Counted from the first letter of the stretch, positions 1-5,106 are shown. The stretch is 5,646 bases of DNA from JBMORO01 sp049322295 (GCA_049322295.1 JBMORO010000054.1:1-5646); one strand, 5' to 3'. Numbers and translations are program-made. The notes: generated by a model not told the origin, from the sequence alone.

Positions 1-772
1 AGCTCTCAGATTTGTTGAAAGTAATGACTGGATGCACAAAACATTTGATGAAACATATAAAAATTTAAATCCCAGTGATTTTGAAAAAAGAGATATTGAA
101 TTAAGAGTTTTATCGGGTAAGTGGTTAAAGATAGCCGAGAAATTTATTGGTAAGAAATATCATAATCTAAGTCATTTGAAGGAATTAGGAGTAATTTTTG
201 TTATTCCCTTAAAGATTGATAGTCCGGGAGAAACCCTAAGACTTTTTTCTTTAATTATCCATTATTTACACGAATTAGATTTTTACTCTAAGCTTTTTGA
301 AGAGGCTACTAAAGAAAGGGGATTCGGCAGTCGTTTAATTTCCCTGCTAAAAGGAGAAAATCCAGATATTAGTATTTTTGATAGAGATAGAATGAATTGG
401 TTAATAATTCAGCAATATTTAGCCAAAGATAATGAAAATGATCCTCGTTTGTTTATTCCCCATATTAATCCCGAAGCTTTGCACTGGAAAAAAGCAGAGC
501 AGAATATTAGTTACTTGGGTAAAAGATTTGCTGATATTGATATAGAGATGTGGTTGGATGTTGATTGGGTGGGCGGATTTTTTAAAGAAGAACTTGTGAG
601 TTTTGATTTGGTTGATAATGTAATGTCCTTGGTTCAGAAAGAAGAAAGGATAAAATATCTTTATCATCACCAAGAAGCATTGTGGAATCATGTTTTTGAA
701 GAATATCTGGGCGCAGAAAATTTAGAAAAATCAATGGTCGAGAATTTTGACCGCGGTTTCATAAGTTTATAA
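1..772 (+). CDS. Hypothetical protein, 3' part only (5' end outside window)
   Basis: The frame is open from the left edge (first full codon at position 2) to TAA at 770-772, giving 256 visible residues. An ATG at 32 is possible, but the ten codons before it (A-L-R-F-V-E-S-N-D-W) look like ordinary coding sequence and no ribosome binding site precedes 32, so the gene probably begins outside the window. I do not recognise the family. The product looks soluble, rich in Lys, Glu, Leu and aromatics, with no signal peptide, transmembrane segment or Cys motif. After Met-32 there is a hydrophobic stretch GVIFVIPLKIDSPGETLRLF, a helical HYLHELDFYSKLFEEATKE segment, and an acidic/aromatic C-terminal part with WLDVDWVGGFF and YHHQEALWNHVFEEYLG. 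It is co-directional with the aldolase gene 51 bp downstream, but a promoter candidate and a strong hairpin lie between them, so a shared transcript is uncertain. Confidence 0.75.
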   Translation, partial: ALRFVESNDWMHKTFDETYKNLNPSDFEKRDIELRVLSGKWLKIAEKFIGKKYHNLSHLKELGVIFVIPLKIDSPGETLRLFSLIIHYLHELDFYSKLFEEATKERGFGSRLISLLKGENPDISIFDRDRMNWLIIQQYLAKDNENDPRLFIPHINPEALHWKKAEQNISYLGKRFADIDIEMWLDVDWVGGFFKEELVSFDLVDNVMSLVQKEERIKYLYHHQEALWNHVFEEYLGAENLEKSMVENFDRGFISL

Positions 773-775
773 TAT
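747..775 (+). promoter_or_regulatory. Candidate promoter for the aldolase gene, inside the end of the upstream gene
   Basis: TTGACC at 747-752 matches the sigma-70 -35 box at 5/6. Downstream lies a perfect TATAAT (768-773) at a short 15-bp spacing, or TAATAT (770-775) at 17 bp. Transcription would start at about 780-783, inside the left arm of the stem-loop, so the mRNA would begin in or near a hairpin. The boxes overlap the last codons and stop of the upstream gene, which could produce such matches by chance. The rpmE promoter has the same TTGACC plus 15/17-bp ambiguity. Confidence 0.4.
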
Positions 776-777
776 AG

Positions 778-815
778 GGAGGTTCGACCTCCCAGTCTTC
801 GGAGGTCGAACCTCC
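778..815. repeat. Perfect 15-bp inverted repeat with 8-nt loop in the aldolase 5' leader
   Basis: GGAGGTTCGACCTCC (778-792) is the exact reverse complement of 801-815; the loop 793-800 is CAGTCTTC. Each arm is also internally palindromic: GGAGGT-TCG-ACCTCC and GGAGGT-CGA-ACCTCC can each form a 6-bp mini-hairpin, so the RNA can adopt one long stem or two small ones. The stem ends 8 nt before the aldolase ATG. Neither side has a T-tract, so it is a poor intrinsic terminator. It is GC-rich against an AT-rich background, which suggests a repeat-family palindrome or a 5'-UTR regulatory element. Confidence 0.85.
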
Positions 816-823
816 TAAAATTG

Positions 824-1690
824 ATGAATCCGATTGAAATACTAAAAAATGCAAAGAAGGATAAGTATGCCATTGGCCAGTTTAACATTTCTACTGACGA
901 GCAAATCAGAGCAGTAGTTGAAGTGGCCAAGGATTTAAAATCGCCAGTGATTATTGGTACCTCAGAAAAAGAAAGAGAATTTATTGGAATAAAGCAAGCA
1001 GTTGCTTTAGTTAATGTTTGGCAAAAAGAAACTGGCTTGCCAATTATTCTAAATGCTGACCATTGTAAAAGTTTTGAGAGTGCTAAAGAGGCAATTGATG
1101 CTGGTTATGATATGGTTCAATTTGATGGTTCTAATTTGCCTTTCGAAGAAAATGTTAAAATTACCAAACAAGTGGTTGAATATGCTAAAAAGAAAAATCC
1201 CGACATAATAGTTGAAGCAGAATTAGGATATTTAAAGGGTGTTTCAGAAATTCATAAAGAAAAAATTGAAATTAAAGAAGAAGATTTGACCAAGCCAGAA
1301 GAAGCAAAAGAATTTGTGGAAAAAACCGGTATTGCTTCTTTGGCTGTGGTTATTGGCAATATTCATGGCATTGAAGCTGGGATGATAAATCCGCCATTAA
1401 ATCTTGATAGATTAAAAGAAATTCAAAAAGTTTTACCCGATACATTTTTAGTTCTTCATGGTGGCTCAGGCACGCCAGATGAGGATATAAAAAAAGTAAT
1501 TAAACTTGGAATAAATAAAATAAATATCAATACTGAAATAAGAATTGCTTATACCGAAGGATTAGAAAAGGGAATAAAAGAACATCCCGAAGAAATAAAA
1601 CCCTACAAAATTCTCGTTCCAGCAATAGAAGAAATGAAGAAAATCGTTGCTGAGAAGATAAAATTGTTTGGAAGTCAAGGGAAAGTTTAG
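824..1690 (+). CDS. fba: Class II (zinc-dependent) fructose-bisphosphate aldolase
   Basis: The enzyme cleaves fructose 1,6-bisphosphate to dihydroxyacetone phosphate and glyceraldehyde 3-phosphate (and the reverse) in cytosolic glycolysis/gluconeogenesis. The 288-residue TIM-barrel protein has the usual length of the short FbaA/KbaY/GatY type. Visible motifs are N-terminal AIGQFNISTDEQ; NADHC with catalytic Asp79 and zinc ligand His80; VQFDGSNLPFEENV (98-111); VEAELG (130-135); GNIHG with zinc ligand His181; VLHGGSG with His212 and the phosphate loop (210-216); and NKININTE (231-238). The common G-T-A-H-G is G-N-I-H-G here. A tagatose-bisphosphate specificity (KbaY/GatY) cannot be excluded by sequence alone, but housekeeping FBP aldolase is more likely without sugar-operon neighbours. 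I chose ATG 824 over the adjacent TTG at 821. There is no Shine-Dalgarno at normal distance; CCTCCT, an anti-SD-like string, lies at 811-816 instead. The stop is TAG. Confidence 0.93.
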   Translation: MNPIEILKNAKKDKYAIGQFNISTDEQIRAVVEVAKDLKSPVIIGTSEKEREFIGIKQAVALVNVWQKETGLPIILNADHCKSFESAKEAIDAGYDMVQFDGSNLPFEENVKITKQVVEYAKKKNPDIIVEAELGYLKGVSEIHKEKIEIKEEDLTKPEEAKEFVEKTGIASLAVVIGNIHGIEAGMINPPLNLDRLKEIQKVLPDTFLVLHGGSGTPDEDIKKVIKLGINKININTEIRIAYTEGLEKGIKEHPEEIKPYKILVPAIEEMKKIVAEKIKLFGSQGKV

Positions 1691-1828
1691 GCTCGGAATT
1701 TATTTTCATGTCGACACGTGTCAGCCCCGCCAGCGCGGGGCCGCACTAATTCTCAGCCAAAATTCCGCCTTCGGCGAAACCATGCATTTTGCCTCCGAAA
1801 TTGTCTCAGTGAAAATAAATTCCTCGCC
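1690..1828. mobile_element. MITE-like 139-bp inverted-repeat element with internal GC hairpins
   Basis: The left end 1690-1708 (GGCTCGGAATTTATTTTCA) and the reverse complement of 1810-1828 match at 17 of 19 positions, 14 of them contiguous (1695-1708 with 1810-1823). Inside lie a 10-bp palindrome GACACGTGTC (1713-1722), a GC-rich hairpin GCCCCGC-CAGC-GCGGGGC (1724-1741) and a small CGCC-TTC-GGCG hairpin (1766-1776). The left end touches the aldolase TAG stop. No convincing gene lies inside; short open frames across it have no recognisable product. AAAGT occurs at 1682-1686 and 1830-1834, a weak target-duplication candidate. No transposase is present, so mobility would have to be in trans or extinct. 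An RNA or terminator role for the hairpins is possible, but they lack a T-tract. Confidence 0.5.
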
Positions 1829-1854
1829 AAAAGTAAAGAGGAATTTCAGATGGG

Positions 1855-1883
1855 TTGCCTTCTAAATAAAATTTTGGTAGGAT
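1855..1883 (+). promoter_or_regulatory. Candidate promoter for bL25 giving a near-leaderless mRNA
   Basis: TTGCCT (1855-1860) and TAGGAT (1878-1883) are separated by exactly 17 bp, each 4/6 to consensus. The -10 box ends 9 nt before the ATG at 1893, so transcription would start within about 0-4 nt of the start codon. The alternative reading is that the GGTAGGA at 1876-1882 acts as a weak Shine-Dalgarno at about 10 nt. The rpsB promoter candidate has the same TAGGAT box with 17-bp spacing. Confidence 0.45.
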
Positions 1884-1892
1884 ACAAATATT

Positions 1893-2642
1893 ATGGAATT
1901 AGAACTAAAAGCCCAGGCCAGAGAAGAAGCTGGCAGAAGATTAAAGACCCTTCGCGAAAAAGGGTTTATTCCAGCTGTGGTTTATGGTCCTGGCCATAAG
2001 CCAGTTTCGATTCAAGTTAATTACGAAGATTTTAGGAAAGTTTTTGATGAGGCAGGGGAAAGCACATTACTAAAGCTCAAAATCCAAAAACCAAATTCCA
2101 AAGATGATATGAGGGATGTTTTAATTCACGATATTGCTAAAGATCCAGTTACTGATAAATTTATTCACATTGATTTTTACCAAGTAAGAATGGATAAAGT
2201 TATTACTGCTGAAGTACCTTTGGTTTTTGAAGGTGAAGCACCAGCAGTTAAAAATTTAGACGGGGTTTTAGTAAAAAATATTACCGAAGTAGAAGTTGAA
2301 GCCTTGCCCAAAGACTTGCCTCATGAGATTAAAGTGGACATTTCTTCTTTGGATTCTTTTGATAAACATATTAGAACCAAGGATTTAAAACTTTCTCCAG
2401 GTGTAAAAATTTTAGCTGATTTAGAGGAGGTAATAATTTCAGTTGAACCACCCAGGACTGAAGAAGAATTAAAAGAATTGGAAGAGAAACCAGAGGTTAA
2501 AGTTGAAGAAGTAGAGAAAGTAGGAGAACCTTCCATTGCTGAAGCTATGGAAGGTAAAGAAGTTGAACCTTCTAAGGAATCGAAGGGGGCGAAATCTGCC
2601 GAAGTCCCGATGGGTCGGGACGAAGGCGGAAAAAAGAAATAA
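1893..2642 (+). CDS. rplY: 50S ribosomal protein bL25 (TL5/CTC type, two-domain) with acidic tail
   Basis: This large-subunit protein binds 5S rRNA; the two-domain form is the general stress protein CTC of Bacillus and TL5 of Thermus. The N-terminal L25 domain (about 1-95) carries AREEAGRRLKTLREKGFIPAVVYG (split: residues 8-23 and 24-32) and VLIHDIAKDPVTDKFIHIDF (76-95). The C-terminal TL5 beta domain (about 100-187) includes EVPLVFEGEAPAVKNLDGVL and ends at EEVIISVEPPR. A low-complexity Glu/Lys tail of about 60 residues follows; its last part (236-245) is encoded by a GC-rich hairpin unlike the rest of the gene. Total length is 249 residues; TL5/CTC proteins are usually about 200-220, the excess being tail. 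The ATG at 1893 fits the conserved M-E-L-x-L-K-A start. The stop TAA abuts the next ATG, indicating an operon with the transglycosylase. Confidence 0.95.
   Translation: MELELKAQAREEAGRRLKTLREKGFIPAVVYGPGHKPVSIQVNYEDFRKVFDEAGESTLLKLKIQKPNSKDDMRDVLIHDIAKDPVTDKFIHIDFYQVRMDKVITAEVPLVFEGEAPAVKNLDGVLVKNITEVEVEALPKDLPHEIKVDISSLDSFDKHIRTKDLKLSPGVKILADLEEVIISVEPPRTEEELKELEEKPEVKVEEVEKVGEPSIAEAMEGKEVEPSKESKGAKSAEVPMGRDEGGKKK
2598..2627. repeat. GC-rich hairpin embedded in the 3' coding end of bL25
   Basis: GTCCCGA (2604-2610), loop TGGG (2611-2614) and TCGGGAC (2615-2621) form a perfect 7-bp stem. It extends through an internal GAA/GAA loop (tandem sheared G-A pairs possible in RNA) to GCC (2598-2600) with GGC (2625-2627). 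CGAAG occurs as a direct repeat at 2581-2585, 2600-2604 and 2621-2625, the last two bracketing the core palindrome. The segment encodes bL25 residues 236-245 (A-E-V-P-M-G-R-D-E-G), which look unlike the preceding Glu/Lys tail. It may be a palindromic repeat that entered the tail in frame, or an mRNA element at the bL25/transglycosylase junction. Confidence 0.6.
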
Positions 2643-3956
2643 ATGGTTAGTTTTAAAAAATTAAATATTTTATTGTCTCTGCTGATTTTAATCAGCTTAT
2701 TTATCCCATATCTCTTTGGAGGTGGGGGGTTGTCTTTTGCTCAAACCTCAGACGAGGAAAAGGAAATGGAAGCAAAAATAAAAGAACTGGAAGAAAAAAT
2801 TACCAAATATAGAACCGAAATAACTGCCAATCAGCGACGGGCCAGAACTCTCCAGACAGAAATTTCGATTTTAGATAGCGAAATAAATAAAGCCGAATTA
2901 GAAATTAAAAGAATTGATTTGGCTGTTCAAAGATTAGAAAGAAAAATAGCCGAGAAAAAAATGGTAATTCGAGAAGCGGAGCGAGAAGTTGATTTAGAGA
3001 AGACCGCCTTAAGCGAGCTTATTAGAGAAATTAGTAAATATGATGATGTTTCGTATCTAGAGATAGTTTTGGGCCGAGCCCAGTTATCAGATTTCTTGTC
3101 CGAAGTTAATTCCTTAGAGAATTTTCAGAATCAAATTCAACAGGCTCTCACCAAGATTTCTAATCTAAAGGCAAATTTAGAGCAAGAAAAAGCCCTCCTT
3201 ACTGAGGAAAAGGAAGAACAAATTGGTTTAAGAGCTATCCAAGATGACCAAAGAGCTACTTTAGAATCGAAACAGAAAGAAAAAAAGAATCTTTTAGTAC
3301 AGACAAAGGGTCAGGAACAATTATTTACCCAGTTAATTAAAAAGACTCAGCTTGATATAGAAGCAGTAAAGAATAAACTTTATTTTCTGAAAGGATTTAT
3401 TGGCGATGGCTCTTTAAGGTTTGAAGAGGCTTATAAATTTGCCAAATTTGCCTCTATTTATACCGGAGTAAGACCAGCTTTCCTCTTGGCTATTTTGAGT
3501 CGAGAATCAGAATTAGGGAAAAATGTTGGTACTGGGAGTTGGCGAACAGATATGAAGCCAAGTCAGCGACCTTATTATTTACAAATTTGCGAGAAACTGA
3601 ATATTAGTCCTGATACTTATCCAGTATCTAAGAAACAATGGTATGGTTGGGGAGGGGCAATGGGCCCAGCTCAGTTTATGCCAGCTACCTGGTTAGGCTA
3701 TGAGCAGAGGATAGCCGAAATTACAGGCAGTAATCCGCCATCGCCTTGGGATATTAAGGATGCTTTTGTGGCTGCTGCTCTTTATTTAGCCAATAAAGGG
3801 GCTGACCAGAAGACCTATAACTCGGAATGGAGAGCGGCGATGGTTTATTTAGCTGGCTCCAGATGGAATAGATCTTATTTATCTTTCTATGGCGACCAAG
3901 TAATGGTTTTAGCAAATCAATTTCAGGAGCAGATTGATATTTTAGAAAAGGGGTAG
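2643..3956 (+). CDS. Secreted coiled-coil (PcsB/EnvC-like) lytic transglycosylase
   Basis: This is a predicted peptidoglycan-cleaving enzyme acting outside the cytoplasmic membrane. Residues 1-33 form a signal peptide: a K-K n-region, a long Leu/Ile core (9-25), and possible cleavage after S-F-A (31-33). Residues about 36-245 are a long coiled coil of Glu/Lys/Leu heptads, interrupted by YLEIVLGRAQLSDFLSEV (138-155), the hinge typical of PcsB/CwlO/EnvC coiled-coil regions. Residues about 255-437 are a lysozyme-like lytic transglycosylase domain of SLT/MltB type: LLAILSRESELG with probable catalytic Glu288, GAMGPAQFMPATW (338-350), and AFVAAALYLANKGA (374-387). By analogy, PcsB and EnvC coiled coils are controlled by FtsEX during division; such coupling here is inference. 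The ATG follows the bL25 TAA with no gap, so translational coupling is likely. The stop is TAG. Confident of the fold, less of the exact substrate or the physiological role. Confidence 0.88.
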   Translation: MVSFKKLNILLSLLILISLFIPYLFGGGGLSFAQTSDEEKEMEAKIKELEEKITKYRTEITANQRRARTLQTEISILDSEINKAELEIKRIDLAVQRLERKIAEKKMVIREAEREVDLEKTALSELIREISKYDDVSYLEIVLGRAQLSDFLSEVNSLENFQNQIQQALTKISNLKANLEQEKALLTEEKEEQIGLRAIQDDQRATLESKQKEKKNLLVQTKGQEQLFTQLIKKTQLDIEAVKNKLYFLKGFIGDGSLRFEEAYKFAKFASIYTGVRPAFLLAILSRESELGKNVGTGSWRTDMKPSQRPYYLQICEKLNISPDTYPVSKKQWYGWGGAMGPAQFMPATWLGYEQRIAEITGSNPPSPWDIKDAFVAAALYLANKGADQKTYNSEWRAAMVYLAGSRWNRSYLSFYGDQVMVLANQFQEQIDILEKG

Positions 3957-3993
3957 GAAAAAATTCCTCGCTAAGAGATGAAGGATGTAAAAT

Positions 3994-4040
3994 TAAAATG
4001 TCCCTAATTTCTACGATCGTAGAAAAAGGGGACAATTTTA
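3994..4040. terminator. Probable bidirectional intrinsic terminator between convergent genes
   Basis: A perfect 18-bp palindrome TTTCTACGATCGTAGAAA (4008-4025) forms the upper stem. After an internal loop (4005-4007 / 4026-4028), TGTCCC (3999-4004) pairs with GGGACA (4029-4034). AAAA (3995-3998) and TTTT (4036-4039), with one bulged A, extend the base. On the plus strand the stem is followed by ATTTTATTT, and on the minus strand by TTTTAATTTTA, so both the transglycosylase and the prfA transcripts would meet a hairpin followed by a U-rich run. The U-runs are interrupted, so efficiency is uncertain. Confidence 0.65.
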
Positions 4041-4044
4041 TTTA

Positions 4045-4076
4045 ACCAACTTTTGCTCGATCGAGCAAAAGTTGGT
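4045..4076. repeat. Perfect 32-bp palindrome centred on CGATCG
   Basis: ACCAACTTTTGCTCGA (4045-4060) is followed by its exact reverse complement (4061-4076) with no spacer. The palindrome lies 10 bp beyond the prfA stop. As RNA it would be a 14-bp stem with a GATC tetraloop in either orientation. It may support termination of prfA or 3'-end protection; no clean T-tract follows on either side. Its centre is 44 bp from the centre of the neighbouring 18-bp palindrome, which also has CGATCG at its core. Confidence 0.9.
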
Positions 4077-4086
4077 ATAAATTTAA

Positions 4087-4788
4087 TTAAACTTTCAGGA
4101 ATTTTTTGATTATTGGCCATAAATCACCGTCGAGGATGCGTTCAATATTGTGCCAGGATTTGCCAATTCTGTGGTCGGTGATGCGATCTTGAGGAAAATT
4201 ATAGGTTCTAATTTTTTCCGAGCGGTCAGCGGTGCCAATTTGGGTCTTTCTTTCCTGACCTATTTTTTTTAATTCTTGTTCCATTTTAAGGGCATAAAGT
4301 CGAGAGCGAAGAACGCTCAGAGCATTTTCTTTATTCGCTCCCTGACTTCTTTCACTTTGAGAAGAGACCACCATCCCTGTAGGTAAATGGGTAATTCGGA
4401 CAGCTGTTTCTACTTTGTTTACATATTGACCGCCTGGCCCGGAGGCTCGAAAAAAATCAATTCTTAAATCACTTGGTTTGACTTCTATCTGGGTTTGTTC
4501 AATCTGAGGTAAGACCGCCACGCTGGCAGTTGAAGTATGGATTCTCCCGCTTTTTTCAGTTTTAGGAATCCTTTGGACTCGATGAACCCCACCTTCTTGT
4601 TTCAAATATTCATAAGCATTTTGGCCAGATATTTGTAAGACATTATCATCTAAAGTTTTAACATTCCATCCTTGTTTCTCGGCGAATTTAGTATACATTC
4701 TGTGTAAGTCAGCTGCAAATAAAGCGGCTTCGTCGCCGCCTGCTCCTGCTCTTATTTCTATTATTGCATTATTGGGATTTGTATTCAT
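4087..4788 (-). CDS. prfA: Peptide chain release factor 1, short form lacking N-terminal domain 1
   Basis: RF1 recognises UAA and UAG in the ribosomal A site and triggers peptidyl-tRNA hydrolysis. At 233 residues this is far below the usual ~350-360. The protein begins N-P-N-N-A-I-I-E-I-R-A-G-A-G-G-D-E-A, which aligns to the start of domain 2 of normal RF1 (E. coli ...E-V-R-A-G-T-G-G-D-E-A), so domain 1 is absent. Domain 2 has EGGVHRVQRIPKTEKSGRIH with the RF1-type P-x-T codon-reading motif as Pro75-Lys76-Thr77 (E. coli P-A-T). Domain 3 has the catalytic G-G-Q at 119-121 inside RASGPGGQYVNKVETAVRI, then RTYNFPQDRITDHR (194-207). The C-terminus is also slightly short. An in-frame TAA (4797-4795) two codons upstream of the ATG and the L31 stop at 4805 leave no room for domain 1. 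The 16-nt gap behind rpmE implies one operon, and the common rpmE-prfA linkage supports RF1. A PrfH-like factor, which also lacks domain 1, is less likely given the intact P-x-T. Confidence 0.88.
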   Translation of the reverse strand: MNTNPNNAIIEIRAGAGGDEAALFAADLHRMYTKFAEKQGWNVKTLDDNVLQISGQNAYEYLKQEGGVHRVQRIPKTEKSGRIHTSTASVAVLPQIEQTQIEVKPSDLRIDFFRASGPGGQYVNKVETAVRITHLPTGMVVSSQSERSQGANKENALSVLRSRLYALKMEQELKKIGQERKTQIGTADRSEKIRTYNFPQDRITDHRIGKSWHNIERILDGDLWPIIKKFLKV

Positions 4789-4804
4789 TAGGGTTTATGG
4801 ATGG

Positions 4805-5023
4805 TTATTGGCCTTTTTTCTTGGCTTTGGCTAGTCTCTTCCTAAATTTTTCCACCCGACCAGCAGTATCAATAATTTTATCCTGACCAGTATAAAAAGG
4901 ATGGCAGGCGCTACAAACTTCCACGTGAATTTCGGGTTTAGTCGAACCAATTTTAAAAACTTTTCCACATCCGCAGTGGATTATAGCATTAGGATAGTAC
5001 TTCGGGTGAATATCTTTCTTCAT
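4805..5023 (-). CDS. rpmE: 50S ribosomal protein bL31, zinc-binding (C+) type
   Basis: The 72-residue product is a large-subunit protein at the inter-subunit bridge region. It begins M-K-K-D-I-H-P-K-Y-Y and carries a full zinc-ribbon set: Cys17-x-Cys19 and Cys37-x-x-Cys40 (C-G-C-G-K and V-C-S-A-C-H-P-F-Y-T-G). This is the zinc-containing form rather than the Cys-free paralogue used under zinc starvation. The C-terminus is basic (KFRKRLAKAKKKGQ). The frame stays open upstream to 5155, but ATG 5023 is the correct start: it gives the conserved N-terminus and normal length, and the extension would run through the divergent promoter and inverted repeats. No Shine-Dalgarno precedes the ATG; a promoter candidate 10 nt upstream suggests a near-leaderless mRNA. 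The stop is TAA, followed 16 nt later by prfA. Confidence 0.96.
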   Translation of the reverse strand: MKKDIHPKYYPNAIIHCGCGKVFKIGSTKPEIHVEVCSACHPFYTGQDKIIDTAGRVEKFRKRLAKAKKKGQ

Positions 5024-5033
5024 ACAGATATTT

Positions 5034-5062
5034 ATGTTATAATAAAGAAAATAAACGGTCAA
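5034..5062 (-). promoter_or_regulatory. Promoter candidate for rpmE-prfA
   Basis: Read on the minus strand, TTGACC (5062-5057) is a 5/6 -35 box. The -10 is TAACAT (5039-5034) at 17 bp, 4/6, or TATAAC (5041-5036) at 15 bp, 5/6. With TAACAT, 10 nt separate the -10 from the rpmE ATG, implying an almost leaderless transcript. Its -35 box lies 9 bp from the -35 box of the divergent rpsB promoter candidate, so the two would compete for polymerase or share a regulator. Confidence 0.6.
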
Positions 5063-5071
5063 GGAGGACTG

Positions 5072-5100
5072 TTGATTTATTAAGGACATTGTGATAGGAT
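5072..5100 (+). promoter_or_regulatory. Promoter candidate for rpsB
   Basis: TTGATT (5072-5077) and TAGGAT (5095-5100) are spaced by exactly 17 bp. Transcription would start at about 5106-5108, immediately before the left arm of the inverted-repeat element, giving a leader of about 145 nt. The TAGGAT box and spacing match the bL25 promoter candidate. A second perfect TATAAT at 5189-5194 has no recognisable -35 box 17 bp upstream and could at most be a weak internal start. Confidence 0.5.
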
Positions 5101-5106
5101 AAGTTT

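Noticed and set aside
778..820. Intrinsic terminator for the upstream hypothetical gene
   Set aside because: The stem is strong but is followed by TAAAATTG rather than a T-tract on the plus strand, and by TATATTATA on the other strand.
821..823. TTG as the aldolase start codon
   Set aside because: An ATG follows immediately, gives the same protein minus one residue, and neither has a better ribosome binding site.
419..930. Minus-strand frames opposite the first gene and the aldolase start
   Set aside because: They are antisense shadows with compositions rich in Phe, Ile and Ser, and have no recognisable domain.
1668..1999. Two short plus-strand frames across the aldolase-bL25 spacer
   Set aside because: They run through the inverted-repeat element and overlap bL25 in another frame; the translations resemble no protein and have no start signals.
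3754..4035. Minus-strand 93-codon frame over the transglycosylase end
   Set aside because: It is antisense to a well-supported gene and reads through the terminator palindrome.
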